A stretch of 64,000 nt of DNA. Origin: Sorghum bicolor. Taxonomy: Eukaryota; Streptophyta; Magnoliopsida; Poales; Poaceae. Made by a program: the position numbers and the translations under genes. The DNA lies in NCBI RefSeq assembly GCF_000003195.3, contig NC_012875.2, positions 32,964,314 through 33,028,313 on the forward strand, in the 5' to 3' direction. Each line of letters starts with the position of its first letter. Positions within the stretch are counted from its first letter, which is position 1. The notes beneath the pieces were generated by a model. That model saw nothing but the letters and a program-made list of their open reading frames with translations, had not been told where the DNA came from and searched no databases. Shown in pieces: positions 9,830-21,759 of the stretch.

Positions 9830-12122
9830 AATTATCCAGAGGAGATTGAAGCACCAAGTCAGGTGTGGAAATGAAGATAACTATACATGAAGAGGAGGCG
9901 CCGCCGGAAGTATCGACTACGCCACCCAACGAACCTCAGGACGATTGAAAAAAATGGAGAGTCCCGTTCGGAAGACTTAAAAGCACCGAACGCCTTGCCA
10001 AGAGGTAAACTTGGTAGTTATCTTTTCCCTTTTAGTTATTTCAAATAGTTTACTTAGTTAAATCATATTCATACTATCTTAAAAATAAAACGAAAATAAA
10101 AATATGAAAAACAGTAAGCCCCATGTGAGTAGACGAGTGGTATAAAACCCATAAGTACATTCACTGTGGTGGCATAAAAATAAAATAAATATTTCTTTTC
10201 TGCTTTATAAAATAAAAATATAAAAATAGGGAGCAATAATTATTAAGGAGTCTCAACATGATAAAGGCTAGATATTTATGCTAACACTTAATTAGTTCCA
10301 CAAGCTTTGTTGTCTATTTGAGCTCCACAGAATGTAAGAAGACTAGTAGACGGAGGACACTCTAATCGCTGTCAGAATGCTGCTGACTTTCAAATACACC
10401 TCTGCCACCTGCTAGCTACATCAAGAGAAATTACGTCAAAATTCAGCTTGAGGGAGAGCACCCCCATTTATCTCGATAAGTATTTCTATCTATCTATCTT
10501 TATACTTAGATTATTTTAGAGTATAAATATACATAACTATGAAAAACCAAATAAAGATTTTATGCTTATATATATATGTCTTTTGCTTAGTGTGATTAAT
10601 AAATAAATAAAGTGGCTTTGCTAATCTGTATCTAAATAAAACTCAAGCATGGATAAGATGAATAGTTGCTCTGCCTAATTTGCACATTTTAAGTTCTCTC
10701 TCAAGTTTAGATATAACTGTTATAATTTAAAGCTTGCTCTAGACCTAAACTTGTGGGATGAAAACTTGATCTGAAGTCTAAGTTGTTAACGGATACGATA
10801 TGGGAAGGTTGAGCTGCTGTTTATCTGTTCCTAGAGATGCTAGAATTATGGAGAATTTTATCTTTGAAAATCTTTAAAGTGTTGCATGATGAGTTCCTGT
10901 ATGATGAGAGTTTAAATTCCTACCACAGCCATATATATATATATATATGCTTGCTAGACTTTGAGCCACACATTTACTATTTACTGCTTATGAGCATTGA
11001 GTGTGGTCAAGCTGTGTAGACCCTTAGGAGCTTGTCATGTGGTTAAATCAAGATTCACTTGCACGTTCACTCATATATGCTACTTCTACTCCGGAAGTAC
11101 CATCCACATATATCCATCCATTTCCATCTCCAAAATCACCTAAAAATATTCTACTCCTAATCCGGGAGAGAATAGCCAAAAATATCTCTATTTTTTTTCC
11201 TTGTGAAATAAATGCTCAAGTTATCTTGTTACTACCACTTGCTATATTATCTCAAGAGATGAGTGCTCTAAAAAAATATAAAAAAATAAATAAATACGAG
11301 GATATAAAAAGGAGCAAGTGCTCGGAACCTCGAAAGAAAAGAAAAAGTGAGACGAGAGGTAAAAATGGACAAGTGTCCGACAGTAGAATTAGGGGTACAA
11401 GATACCCACCTGAGAGAAAAGAAAAATATAGAGCATCTCATTTTCCTCATCAAGTTTCAAAAAGCAAGGAAGGTATGTATCCCCTCAAAAGAGCAAAAGT
11501 AGAATTAGACTTTCACCATTGTTATCACCATCATCACCATACACCATTCATTCGCCACACATGCACATCTTGATTAAACTTATTGGCTTGTTTCTTTGGA
11601 TCTATGGTTTGACTATGCAATAAATGTCTTGTAAGTATGTATATTTTATCTCCCACCTATGAGCTCCACATATTAAAGCCTTATTAGAGTAGGGTGAGAG
11701 AGAAGGCAATGTCACTATGCTTTATACCACAAATACTACATATCTTGAGAGAAGGCATATACCATCACTGCCTTGGTAAGGATCCAGAAATACCACAAAA
11801 GAGAGATCTGAGAGAATCATACAAGGAATCTCTGAGTTTTATTTGAAAATCTGCAAAAACTCCAGAGCTATAGCTGATCAAGAATAAGAGACATGGCACT
11901 TGGCTAGATTGTTCTATCTTTTAACCACTCAAGATAGAAGTGACGGTTACAAGTCCCATGGTGAAGGTAAAGTAAGTAAGTTTTAAGTCTTGACAGTTTA
12001 CTCTAACTCAGAGATGAGATCTTATTTAAAAAGTATGTGTACCGTCAATTCTTTTTAAAATATTGCAACAACTTATGATCCATAGCTGAGTCTATCCTTG
12101 CTCAGGGACGAGCAAGAGGTAA
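9830..12122 (+). other. A1 3' interior, non-coding
   Basis: 2.3 kb, AT-rich, with no credible frame and no RT or integrase remnant. It includes a TA microsatellite (about 10930-10947) and a CAC/CAT-rich stretch near 11517-11540 that creates a spurious His run. The reverse complement of A2 43981-45850 matches this region, so it is a family trait rather than random filler. Confidence 0.75.
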
Positions 12123-12135
12123 GCTTGGGGGAGTT
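12123..12135 (+). other. A1 polypurine tract
   Basis: GCTTGGGGGAGTT directly precedes the 3' LTR. The same tract in reverse complement precedes the A2 LTR at 43967-43980. Confidence 0.85.
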
Positions 12136-13790
12136 TGTTGACGGTCCTTAAGTATCAAATTTAATTATCAAATGAATAAAGAAAATGATCCAAATGAAAT
12201 CAACATATAGACTTAGGGTTTTATCTGACAGAATTCCACGAGTTTTGTTGTTTGTCTATTTCTGCAGGGGGTTATCAGGAAATACGGAAGAAAGGCCCAC
12301 ACGTCGGGATTACATAGAGATATTAACGTGCCGCGCAATTATCTTACATCTAGAAGACTCCAGAAGCCACGAGACCGAAGCGGAGGCAAAACGGGGCCAG
12401 AGGCAGGGCGCCCGCCCTCCTGCCCTGGGCGCCCGCCCCCTCCCTGAGTCCAATCAGGACTCTGCTTCGTGGGAGATCTCCACCGACCTAAAGGATGAAT
12501 CTAAACCATACAATCTATGTCGGTTTGATCCAACGGCCCATATTCACTTGAAGGGACTATAAAACCAGACCCCCTGGCCCCTGGAGGGGAGAGCCTCTCA
12601 ACTCTAATTCATTATTCCTCAAGGGAGAAGAAGCCTCTGATCAAGATTAGAGCCACCACATCAATTAGATATCTAGATTAGCATAGCTACATAGGATTAG
12701 AACTAGAAGGAGTCAATCTTCGATTGGTTTCCGGATCTGTCAGGAGGATTCTTGTTAATTCTCTAATTGTGCTTCTAATTGCCTTCTAATTATCTTTGTT
12801 CTTCAATATTATGAATATGACTTTGTTCTACTTCAATATATTGCTTATGACTTTGCTCTACTTGCTTATATTCAAGATTATATTGTTCTTAGTTTATCAT
12901 AGTTATGTACTTGGCTTAGTTAGATTGGATCTATATACATGCTTAGGATCGTATAGCGTTTATCCATCGGATCCATGGGTAAATGATAGATATTGTGTAG
13001 GCGTGGTGCTTATACCGTATTTATCTACGATTGTACCCAATATGCCAGATCGTGGGGTGGTTCGTGATAGTGACAGCTTCATTGATTCTTATATAGTCCC
13101 CCTCTCGTGTATTGGGCTGGCAGAGCAATATTATTACAGGGGAGTGATTGCTATGTTTCTCATTTACCTTGCTAATATCACTATGCATGGGCGTAGTCTT
13201 GTCTCGCAATGATTGCTAAGTATGCTTCCACTAACTATGATAATGCTAGACTATATAGTTGAGAATAACTTAGGGAATATTCTTGTAGTTCGTTCTAATA
13301 CCATGCTAATGACTTTCTAGAGTATCTAATTGAGGTGCTTATCATATTTATTATGTGGCTAGATCAGATTAGTTATCCTTGTCACTATTCATTACTTCAT
13401 ATATCTTTTATGTGACACTTATCCCTGTATGAAGAGTTAGATATAATGTTCTCAATTATACATGCAATGATAGATGCTCAATCTCATATTCTATTCTGTA
13501 ATCAATAGTGATGATTGCTAATCCCTTCCCAGTGGTAAAAATATAAATAACGATACCTGGAATACTTCCCGGTTAAAATGCTACATCAGTATTAATCTGT
13601 GCGCTTGCAGATCCCAATCATTATTTATTTAGAAGAGCAATTGCATATTTCAATACCGCGTCTCTTATATCATGCTGGGGATGACAACTTGGCTTAAGTG
13701 GTGTGAGGGATAGGTTTGGCATTTTTGGCACCGTTACTAGATTTAGAGAACTTAGTCTACTTTTGGTAATGATGTTAAGAATACCCAACA
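12136..13790 (+). repeat. A1 3' LTR
   Basis: 1655 bases, equal in length to the 5' LTR, starting TGTTGACGG and ending ACCCAACA. It carries TATA at 12558-12564 and the second copy of the leader frame at 12796-13212 (no stop, a few residue changes). Confidence 0.95.
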
Positions 13791-14193
13791 GCTAGGAAGG
13801 TCTCTAGTTTCATGGTCATCAAAGAAACAAAATAGTGTAGCACTATCGACCGCCGAGGCCGAATACATTAGTTCCGGTAGTTGTTGTGCACAATTGCTTT
13901 GGATGAAAGCTACCTTGAATGACTTTGGAATCAAATTCAAGAATGTGCCTTTGCTATGTGACAATGAGAGTGCAATCAAGATGACACAAAATCCGGTTCA
14001 ACATTCAAGAACCAAGCACATTGATATAAGACACCATTCCATAAGGGACCATCAACAAAAGGGTGATATTAGCATTGAAAGCATTGGCACCGAAGATCAA
14101 ATAGCCGACATTTTCACAAAGCCACTTGATGAGAAGAGATTTTTCAAGTTGAGAAATGAATTGAACATACTTGACTTCTCCAACTTGAGATGA
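13791..14193 (+). pseudogene. copia RNase H, C-terminal half, beyond the A1 insertion
   Basis: Directly after A1 and the duplicated GCTAG the reading resumes with SLVSWSSKKQNSVALSTAEA, then LLCDNESAIKM, SRTKHIDIRHH and DQIADIFTKPL. These are the standard second-half motifs of copia RNase H, including the catalytic Glu of AEAEY and Asp of CDN. The frame ends at a TGA at 14191-14193. Without A1 and its duplication the two halves join in one reading frame, so this part was intact when A1 arrived. Confidence 0.9.
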
Positions 14194-15266
14194 GTGCACC
14201 CCCACATTTATATGACATGCCTCTCCTTCAACAAAGCAAGGTAAAGTTGGTTGACATAGCATTCATACTTTGCTAAGGACATGATTAGAACATATAGACA
14301 TATTTGCATGACAATAGGCTCATTCATGAAAATCAAAAGAATTTGATGTATGTATGGTACCACTATTGTTTCTATGATTGTTTGATCTAGTGGTAGCATA
14401 TGACATGCTTATGAGCTTGCAAGCCTAGTGTTGAATCTAGAATATGAGCTAATGATGTGTAATTCAACATGGTCAAGATAACCCTTATACTTTATGAGGT
14501 GTGAAAAAGCTTGACCTTGGATCAAACCGAATTACATGTTTTAGGCAAGTGATCTAGATTGAACCATAATTTGACCCTCACATTGATTGACCCTCACATT
14601 GATTGACTTAATTCTCACTAAAATTTGAACCTTTGTGGTCATTGATGACAAAGGGGGAGAGAAACAAAGATAAAGTCAAAAAGGGGGAAAGAAACAAAGA
14701 TAGGGAGAGAAAAGAAAGATAAAACCTTTTAAACTTGAGCACACAAATAGGTGGAGCAAGCTCATGAACCATTTGTTGCATTTGAATGTGCACTAACATA
14801 ATGAGGTGTTGCATTGCAAGTTTAAATTCACAACTCTTGTTTGATTGGTGCTTGCTAGAAATAGAACTTGAATGATGTTTTGAATTCTAGCATAGAGTTT
14901 TATTTTCATGTGGTATCTAGACATATAATGTGATCTCACGAGGTATCTTGAGGTTTTGATGTATGTCTAGCTACATTGGTGCTGAGGATGGTATATTGGC
15001 AACTCCGATTGGTATCACGCTTCAAAGGTCCATTCAATATACCTTAGCATCATTTTGGTAGTAATAAATCTCCCAAAATTTCAATTCATGCATTTGTGCA
15101 AACTTGAACCAAACTCATGGAAGCACATATGTAGGGGGAGCTAGTACTACCAAAACCGAAATTGAAATGTTTGTCCAACCTTGTCTCATGATTAAAATGC
15201 TTTGGACAAGCAATTCAAGTTCATTATGATTTCATTTCATATCTTTGTGATGGTTGTCATCAATTA
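14194..15266 (+). other. copia 3' non-coding region with extra polypurine tracts
   Basis: About 1.07 kb without a credible frame lies between RNase H and the 3' LTR. It holds purine tracts at about 14649-14670, 14681-14700 (GGGGGAGAG and GGGGGAAAG types) and 15132-15139, besides the real PPT. A 17-base unit around GACCCTCACATTGATT is duplicated at 14574-14606. SIRE-type elements are known for a long 3' region with several PPT-like tracts. Confidence 0.7.
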
Positions 15267-15282
15267 CCAAAAAGGGGGAGAT
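15267..15282 (+). other. Polypurine tract of the copia element
   Basis: CCAAAAAGGGGGAGAT sits immediately before the TGAAAG start of the 3' LTR. It is the plus-strand primer site for cDNA synthesis, and this sequence is typical of SIRE/Maximus elements. Confidence 0.9.
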
Positions 15283-15794
15283 TGAAAGCCCAAGTTTGGT
15301 TTTGGTAATTAATGAGACCAAGTTGCTAATGCCTTATGTTTAAGTGATTTGAGTTAGGCATAGCAACACATGTGATGAAGGAGCATGGTGGCATGGAAAG
15401 GTGGCCACATGATTACAAAGAGATGAAGCATGAAGTGAAGATCATGGTGATAGACGAGGAGCAAAGTTATCAAGGCAAAGGTATAAACATAGGGTTTTAC
15501 TTTTGCCGGTGTAAGATGAGTAGAGAAGTGATTGACCGGGTTTAGGATAGATAGCCGACTATCAAGAGGCGAAATCACAATCATCTCTCGAACCAAGTGC
15601 TACTAGGTCCATATCTTGAGCATATGCATTCGGATCTAGTAAAGTGCTAACTTAACTCCTTTGGGAAAATGTTTGTGAAAGCTAACACACATGTACTTTG
15701 GTGGTGGACACTTGTTGGTGTTAGCACATTTGCAAAGGAGGTGGTTTTCCTAGGCTTGAGAGGGGTGTGGGTTCCTCTCTCCCTGAGAAACACT

Positions 15795-16171
15795 CACCGG
15801 ACGCTGAGTGCGGAGGCACCGGACGCTGGCCTCAGAGTCCGGTGTGCTTGACCCTGCTAGGGTTGAGCACCGGACGCGCTCTGAGTGCGTCCGGTGGTGT
15901 GCGTCTGGTGTGAGGTGGTTTTGCAACCCTCCCTGTGTTTAAGTTCGGTGAGCACCAGACGCTCAGGGTCCGTCCGGTGGCTCACGTCCGGTGACCCTGC
16001 AGGTTTGCGGAACTCTCTGCGCATGAGTCCGGTGTGCACCGGACGCGTCCGGTGTGGACCTGATGAGCGTCCGGTGTGTTGCAGGTAGCCATTAGAAACT
16101 GACATGCGGGATTCAAGAAGGACACGTGGCCTACCCCTAAGCACCGGACGCTGGGGGTCGAGCGTCCGGTG
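15795..16171 (+). promoter_or_regulatory. CACCGGACGC / GCGTCCGGTG inverted-motif array in copia U3
   Basis: At least ten exact or one-mismatch copies of CACCGGACGC or its reverse complement lie within 377 bases (for example 15795-15804, 15817-15826, 15868-15877, 15887-15896, 16067-16076, 16142-16151, 16162-16171). There is one perfect 18-base palindrome at 16037-16054. The array is CG-rich in an AT-rich LTR and ends about 75 bases before the TATA box. It could be a transcription-factor or methylation platform; this is inferred from sequence and position only. Confidence 0.7.
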
Positions 16172-16244
16172 ATCACTTGGTAGCGTTCGGTGCCCCTGAT
16201 TTCAGTCCAGTGAGAGTGGCTAACGGCAAGTTCTTTGAGGGGGC

Positions 16245-16254
16245 TTTTAAATAG
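16245..16254 (+). promoter_or_regulatory. TATA box of the copia LTR
   Basis: TTTTAAATAG lies downstream of the palindrome array and is the only clear TATA-like element in U3. It would place the transcript start near 16280. Confidence 0.55.
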
Positions 16255-17090
16255 AAGGTGGCCGGTTTTGGGAGGGTCTCTCTTGCACATTTGAATACTT
16301 GAGGCATACATTGAGCTAGAGAACACTCCCTCCACTCATCTCCTTGCTTGATTGCTAATCCTAGTGAGATTGAGTGAGATTCAAGTGCATTGCTTTGAGA
16401 GTTGCATTTAGTGGCACTTGATTCTTGAGTTTGCTGCGGATTTCTTGTTACTCTTGGGTGTTTCCCGACGCCCTAGACAACTTGGAGCAGCGGTGGTGTT
16501 GAGCTCGTGATTGGAGATTGTTTCGAGCCTCACCTAGTGATTTGTGAGGGGTGCTTGAGCCTTCCCCGCGGGAGATCGCAATTGGCTACTCTAGTGGATT
16601 GCTCGTGGCTTGGAGGATCCCCATCTTGTGAGTGGATGTGCGGCACCCGCTGAGGGTTTGGCTTTGGATTGCCAATTAGCTCGTGATCCATCAAGTGGGT
16701 GTATCGCCACAACGAGGACTAGCTTGCCGGGAAGCAAGTGAACCTCGATAAAAAATCTTGTGTCATCTCTTACCGAGGATTCTCTTGTAATTGTGATTGA
16801 TTGATTGGCTATATTTCTACTCTACAACATTGGTATAACAATCACTCCCCTCTCCTTTACTTTTGCGCATACCTTGCTAGTGGTGTAGCTTGTTTAGCTT
16901 AGCTTTCTTGTTCAGGAGTGTAGCTAGCTTCTAGTTGTGCTTTCTTGTTGTAACTAGTGTTTAGCTTTCTTGCTAGACTTGTGTAGGTAGCTTGCATAGC
17001 TTAGTTGTGCTAGTGCTAGAATAGCTTCGCCTTTTCTTTTACTAATCAACTTGTCTAGTTGAAGTTTGTAGAAAATTTAAGTAGGCTATT

Positions 17091-18284
17091 TGATATGACC
17101 ATTCAGCAAGCAAGATGTCACAAGCTCCAAGTCAAGCTACAACCACTCAAGTTTTACCTACACCGACACCATCCCAAGTCATCGATGGACCGGTTACACG
17201 TAGTCGTGCAAAGAAGCTACAACAAGAGGTCCACGCGCTACTTTGTGAGATTCATTTTAACATTAATGATAATTATATACTACCTAAGTATTCTACCTTG
17301 ATTGTACTTAGGTATATAGAATAAGAGAAGGATGAATTGGACCCTGAAGAACGGACTAGTGCAAGTTCTAGAAGAAGTTAAAAACGGACCAGTGGAAGTC
17401 AAAAACGGACCAGTGCAAAGAAATCTTCATAACTTTTTACTCACAAAAGCTATGAAGGTCCATGAGCACTTGATGGAAAGCTTGACGAGTTCACATTCCA
17501 ATGCATCTAGTGGCGACCAGTTTGGATACTCCATATTGCCTGCAGACCAGAATTAGCACAGACTGCTCAGAAGATCAACGGTCTGTCGTGACAGAAAGTT
17601 AGTACAACTTTCCGTGCAAAACTGTACCAATCTCCAACATTTCGTGGTGCATGGCATACATTGCTGGAAAGCTCTTGGAGTCTAGTTTCACACCCAAGAA
17701 ACGGTTCATCATTTGTCCTTCCCAATAAAAAGTTATGGTCAGTTTAGTGGAAACTGCTTTGGAGGCCAACAGTCACGCGAAGCCAGTTCGGGAATCCATT
17801 CCGAGGGGACCTTTCACATTGCCTTTCCCCAGAAACTCTATTTCGTTTTCATACCTATCTAGGAGGGTTGTTCCTAGTATAAATATCCCCTACCTCTAAG
17901 CTATCAGTAACCTTTGATCATTTGATAAACTACATGATATTGCAGCCGCGCTGCTGAGTGCCTTACTCAACCTTTGTTCTTCCTTGTTCTTCATGGACTT
18001 GTGAAGTGAATCCTTTAGGTTCCCCTACTTCGTGCTCTACGGCTTCCGTTCGGCTGCGCCGTATGGTGTGGATTAGTTCCGGATTGTGGTTCTGCGGTCG
18101 GTCGGTGATCGAGTCGAAGTCTTCGTGGTTTCGGTGCCTCTCTCCCCGTCGCTTGGTCGCATCCAACCTTTGTCAGGTATAAAGCTAGTTACCCGCTGTT
18201 CGCAGTAAGTTATCCTTGTTCTTTTGATCTACTGTCGTGAAGATCGGGCCACCCTCGTATCGATTCCATATCGGTAATCTACCA
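17091..18284 (+). repeat. G1 5' LTR
   Basis: 1194 bases, identical in length to 31833-33026. The first 234 bases keep a reading frame (with TRSRAKKLQ) that in the 3' LTR completes the element protein. Short AACGGACCAGTG-type repeats lie near 17350-17417, and TATA is at 17878-17885. Confidence 0.95.
17878..17885 (+). promoter_or_regulatory. TATA box, G1 5' LTR
   Basis: TATAAATA, 787 bases into the LTR. The same offset is kept in the 3' LTR (32620-32627). Confidence 0.7.
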
Positions 18285-18286
18285 AC

Positions 18287-18298
18287 TGGTATCAAAGC
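18287..18298 (+). other. G1 primer binding site
   Basis: TGGTATCAAAGC, two bases after the LTR end. It is a one-base variant of the initiator tRNA-Met site, common in gypsy elements of grasses. Confidence 0.85.
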
Positions 18299-18745
18299 TT
18301 TCGTTGTCACGGTAGGTCTCACAATCATCCACATATCTGCATTTAGTTTATCTATCGTTTGCTACTGTTTTGTTCATCACCTATAGTCCACTGAAAAGCC
18401 CCAAAAAAAATCCTAGAGCCCTTTGGACGGTACTGTTATCTTGTGTTTTTGTGTTCATCAAGTTGCTAGTCACCCTCTTTACATATATTGTGTTGTGTTT
18501 CATTTGTTATCTGCACCCCTGTTAGTATAAAAAAAGAGTCCAAAAAAATCAGAGAAAAAAATTCAGAGAAAGAAAGAAAAAAAAGAAGAACAGAAAGATC
18601 CGAAAGAAAAGTAAAAGAAGAGGAGAGGGGTTGTATTGCGGTTTGCTTACTGAACATTTCAGTATACATATTCAGATTCTTATTGATTTATATAACAGCA
18701 ACATTATATCAAAGAGCATATCAAACCACTTGATTTTTAGTACCG
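18299..18745 (+). other. G1 leader, purine-rich
   Basis: About 450 bases with no credible frame. A strongly A/G-rich stretch occupies about 18525-18630. The leader is cut by L1 after the target copy TAGCC (18746-18750) and resumes at 28864, about 215 bases before the ATG of the G1 protein. Confidence 0.6.
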
Positions 18746-20529
18746 TAGCCTGTAGCACCCGGTTTTAAGAACAAAACCAGATACACACCATATGTGAGCC
18801 CAGGAAGTCAAATCTCACATATAGCCACAAATAGGGGTAATATCAATAGACAATGCTTATATATGACAAACTTAGTATAGAAGATATAACCTTAAATAGC
18901 AAACAGCGGAAAGACACTCCGTTCTTCAGGCGAAAGCTCCAAATCCACAGGGACAACTGACTGGTTGAGCACAAGCCTAAACTCTTTTCCAAGCTTGCAA
19001 TCTGGTACCCATCCGGGATTTTTATCCAAATAAAATGTAAAGACAAGCGTAAGTACATCTCGTACTCAGCAAGAATAACATAGGGTTCATGAGGCTCAAA
19101 GGCTAGACACTGGTTGAACTGCATGTAGCTTTTAGTTGTCACAATTTTAGCATATGAGTAGCATCAAGTTGTCAAGTCCCATAGTAAACTCATGATCAAG
19201 TAAAGTGAATAAAGAATAGCATAAACAACATATTAACAATAATAACATTAATGAATTGCCATTAGTGTTCATTTATTCTGTATTGGTCCAAGAACGCTCG
19301 TGACCGTGAGCACGGCTGATATATCAGTTTTACACTCTGCAGAGGTTGTACACTTTCACTGTGAGTCGTGATTTACCCTTTCGCCCGAGGTCGCGAGTCT
19401 CTTAACCCCACTCCTAGGGAGGCCGGCAGGGTTCACTATGAAGCCTTTCAAAGGTTCGTCTAACAAGTTAGGGCCGCTAGGTTTCGTAAGTTAGTCCGTG
19501 TGACTCACCCGCAGGAATCCACGGTCTGCTATCCCCCACTTGCGCCACAAGGGTAACCACTAACAAGCTAGAAAAGGTCCTCGTACTGAGCTAAAGCCAG
19601 AGCCATGTAGCCCTCACAGTTGTACTGTATGTCCCGGATGGTCAGATACAGATAAGTCCTTATGGAGAGAAACTAGAGCACCATAAGATAGCCCAATGCT
19701 CCAGCCCTCTTTTCCAAAGTTGCTAAAAAAGTCATCTTTTAATGTTTATTGCATAATCCTTTAATCAAATTACAAGATCATGGTTTTAGTGGAGCACTAG
19801 CATAAGCTACCCAATGCAAAACCATGGGTGACAAGGTATAAGATCAATGCTAGGAAATCCTTAGCAAGAAGACACATGCAATATGAATTGTGTGATTAAA
19901 GTTATTAGGAAACAAGGATGATCACATGCTATACTTGCCTTGAAACTCAGATCCTTCTTTTAGTTCCAAACCTTCCACAAACTGCTTCTTGATCACTACG
20001 TAAAAGCTCACCAACTAAACTCAGTCATCACATCAACATCAATCATCCAGAGGCAGTCATACAAAGCAAACAAACCTATAATTAGAACAATACACCAATG
20101 GTAGAAAATAAAGATGAAAAGTTTATAAAACGAATCTACATCACTCTACGATCACAAAGACGTAAAGATCACGAAAATCGGAGCTATAACGAAGAAGTTA
20201 TGATTTTCCTAAGATTTCCTTTAATAAAATAATAGATTAAAACTAAGTTTAGATTTAAAAAGTTGAAAGCATATATAACAGAGCTACTAATCTATAGATT
20301 ACGCAAAAACGAATCTAACGAAATTTGAACGGATCAAAACGGAGTTAAAACGAAGAATATATGAATTTTCTAAGATTTTCTTTAGAAAACAATTAATTAA
20401 TTTGGGTCACGGAATTAAAATGTTTCAAACTGAGAAAACAATGTTACTAACATGTAGACCTTTTGAATACAAAACCAACGCAATTTGAATGGGTCAAATT
20501 GGAGTTAAAACGAATATTTTATGAGCAAA

Positions 20530-21480
20530 AGAAAGTCAGTGGCAATTCTGTAAATACTGAAAACGTATTTTGAATTCAACCGCTCGGAAATACGTAATCC
20601 AATTGAGAAAACGTATTTTGAGAAAGGCGCTTGGACTGCGGGTTAAGACTTTAAAAGCAGGGGGTTCTTTTGCAAAAAGTGCAGCCGAAAGGGTATCTTT
20701 TGATTTGAGCCGTTGGATTTCAAACGGACGGTTGAGCTTAGATCGTGGGGAGGGAGAGGGAGCTGGCCAGCCGGAGCTGAGGCCGACCCTGGCGGCGCCA
20801 TGGCCGGAGTTGGCCGGCGCTTGCGGTTCGAGCGATTTACGGCACGAGAGACTAAACCGAAAGCACCAGAACGCGGAGGAGCTCGGTGCGAACTCACTTG
20901 GGGCCAAGGTTGGAACCGACGGAGTCCGACTCGGGCTTGCGACGGCAAGGGGCGGACGGTGGCTCTGCAAGAAGTTTGGCGGGGGTTAGGAAACAACAGA
21001 GAGCACGAGAACGGAAACGAGGGGTCTCGGCGACTTCGCAATAGCAGTGGGAAGATCGGCAAGTCGCTCACGGTGACAAACACGCGAAGCAGCGGCGGAT
21101 TGGCTTCGACCCGGATCTCGTCGGTGGTTTTCAGCGAGCACAAGGCGACGGTCGGCTCTGGGATTTGGTAGGGGACTAGGCGAGGGTCGGGGTGAGTATT
21201 TAAAGGGGCAAACGTGCGGAGCAAGGAGTTCAGGAGGGAGATTACGCGTGGCCGGTGCGATCTTTGGGGGGAGTCGGGCCCCGTCACGAGGTAGGAGAAA
21301 GTTCTGCCCGGTGGGCCCCCCCTGTGGGTGACTTACGGTCGGGGGCCCGCTCGTTAGTGGAAGAAAAGAGGGGAAGGGATGCTGGCGCGGGGGGGGGGGG
21401 GGAAACTGGGCCGCGGCCTTCTATGCGCGCTGGGCCGAGAAGAAGAAGGAGGGGGGAAGCTCTGGGCCTTCGGGCTGATT
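20530..21480 (-). other. GC-rich gene-like module inside L1 LTR (copy 1)
   Basis: About 950 bases of sharply higher GC inside an AT-rich LTR, with long frames on both strands (for example minus 21287-20643, 214 codons, Ser/Pro/Arg-rich). It contains NotI-like and GCCGGCG strings of the kind found in grass 5' exons. A TATA box on the minus strand lies inside (21197-21204). The second copy is at 27660-28600. The block may be promoter plus leader, or a captured host gene fragment. No protein family is recognised and the frames may be by-products of base composition. Confidence 0.45.
21197..21204 (-). promoter_or_regulatory. TATA box, L1 3' LTR (minus strand)
   Basis: TTTAAATA on the minus strand, about 555 bases into the LTR, flanked by GC-rich sequence. 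The same element is at 28311-28318 in the 5' LTR. Confidence 0.6.
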
Positions 21481-21759
21481 TCTAGGGAGAGAGAGGAGAG
21501 AAAAATAAATACTTTTCCAATTTTATTTTCAATCCTTTGCTTAATTAGATTTCAAGAAAATTTGAAAACCTTTTGAAATTCAAAACAACCACTCACACAA
21601 AATAAAGTGCAGCAGCATGGATGCTCAGACAAGTTGCTAACTCCTATAGTAAATTTTTGTTTAACGAAAATATTATTTTTCCTATATTTCATGGGCACGA
21701 AAATACACAATTTAACAATTTATCCTATTTTGGAAAATTGCAAATTTTTGGGTGTTACA

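Larger units (their letters stand above)
5485..13790 (+). mobile_element. Athila-like Ty3/gypsy element A1, gag-protease only
   Basis: Complete 8306-base element with two 1655-base LTRs (TGTTGACGG...CCCAACA) and target duplication GCTAG at 5480-5484 and 13791-13795. It has a tRNA-Asp PBS and a polypurine tract. The interior encodes gag and two protease domains but no RT, RNase H or integrase, so it must have relied on enzymes from a relative. About two dozen differences between the LTRs by eye (about 1.4 percent) make it fairly young. It sits in the copia RNase H region. Confidence 0.95.
15283..17090 (+). repeat. 3' LTR of the copia element, first 1808 bases
   Basis: Starts TGAAAGCCCAAG right after the PPT and matches 1-602 from 16518 on. 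It is interrupted after GGCTATT by G1; the last 29 bases follow at 33032-33060. Total LTR length is about 1.84 kb. U3 holds a dense array of CACCGGACG palindromes (15795-16171) and a TATA box (16245-16254). Confidence 0.93.
18751..21759 (-). repeat. L1 3' LTR
   Basis: 3009 bases, matching 25863-28863 almost throughout. Length differences come mainly from a G-run (14 G at about 21389-21402 against 7 in the other copy). It contains the GC-rich module at about 20530-21480. Confidence 0.95.

Noticed and set aside
11037..11573. 178-codon frame in the A1 3' interior with a His run
   Set aside because: The His run comes from a CAC/CAT repeat. There is no domain, and the homologous A2 region lacks the frame.
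15795..16171. Repeat array that superficially resembles a CRISPR or satellite
   Set aside because: Units are short, alternate in orientation and have irregular spacing. This is an inverted-motif cluster in an LTR promoter of a plant element.
20643..21287. Long GC-rich frames on both strands in the L1 LTRs (up to 250 codons at 27649-28401)
   Set aside because: Overlapping frames on opposite strands in the same GC-rich block, cut by a TATA box, with no recognised domain. Treated as base-composition by-products, although the block itself is reported.
21389..21402. Run of 14 G
   Set aside because: A homopolymer that differs in length from the other LTR copy (7 G); replication or sequencing slippage is the simplest explanation.
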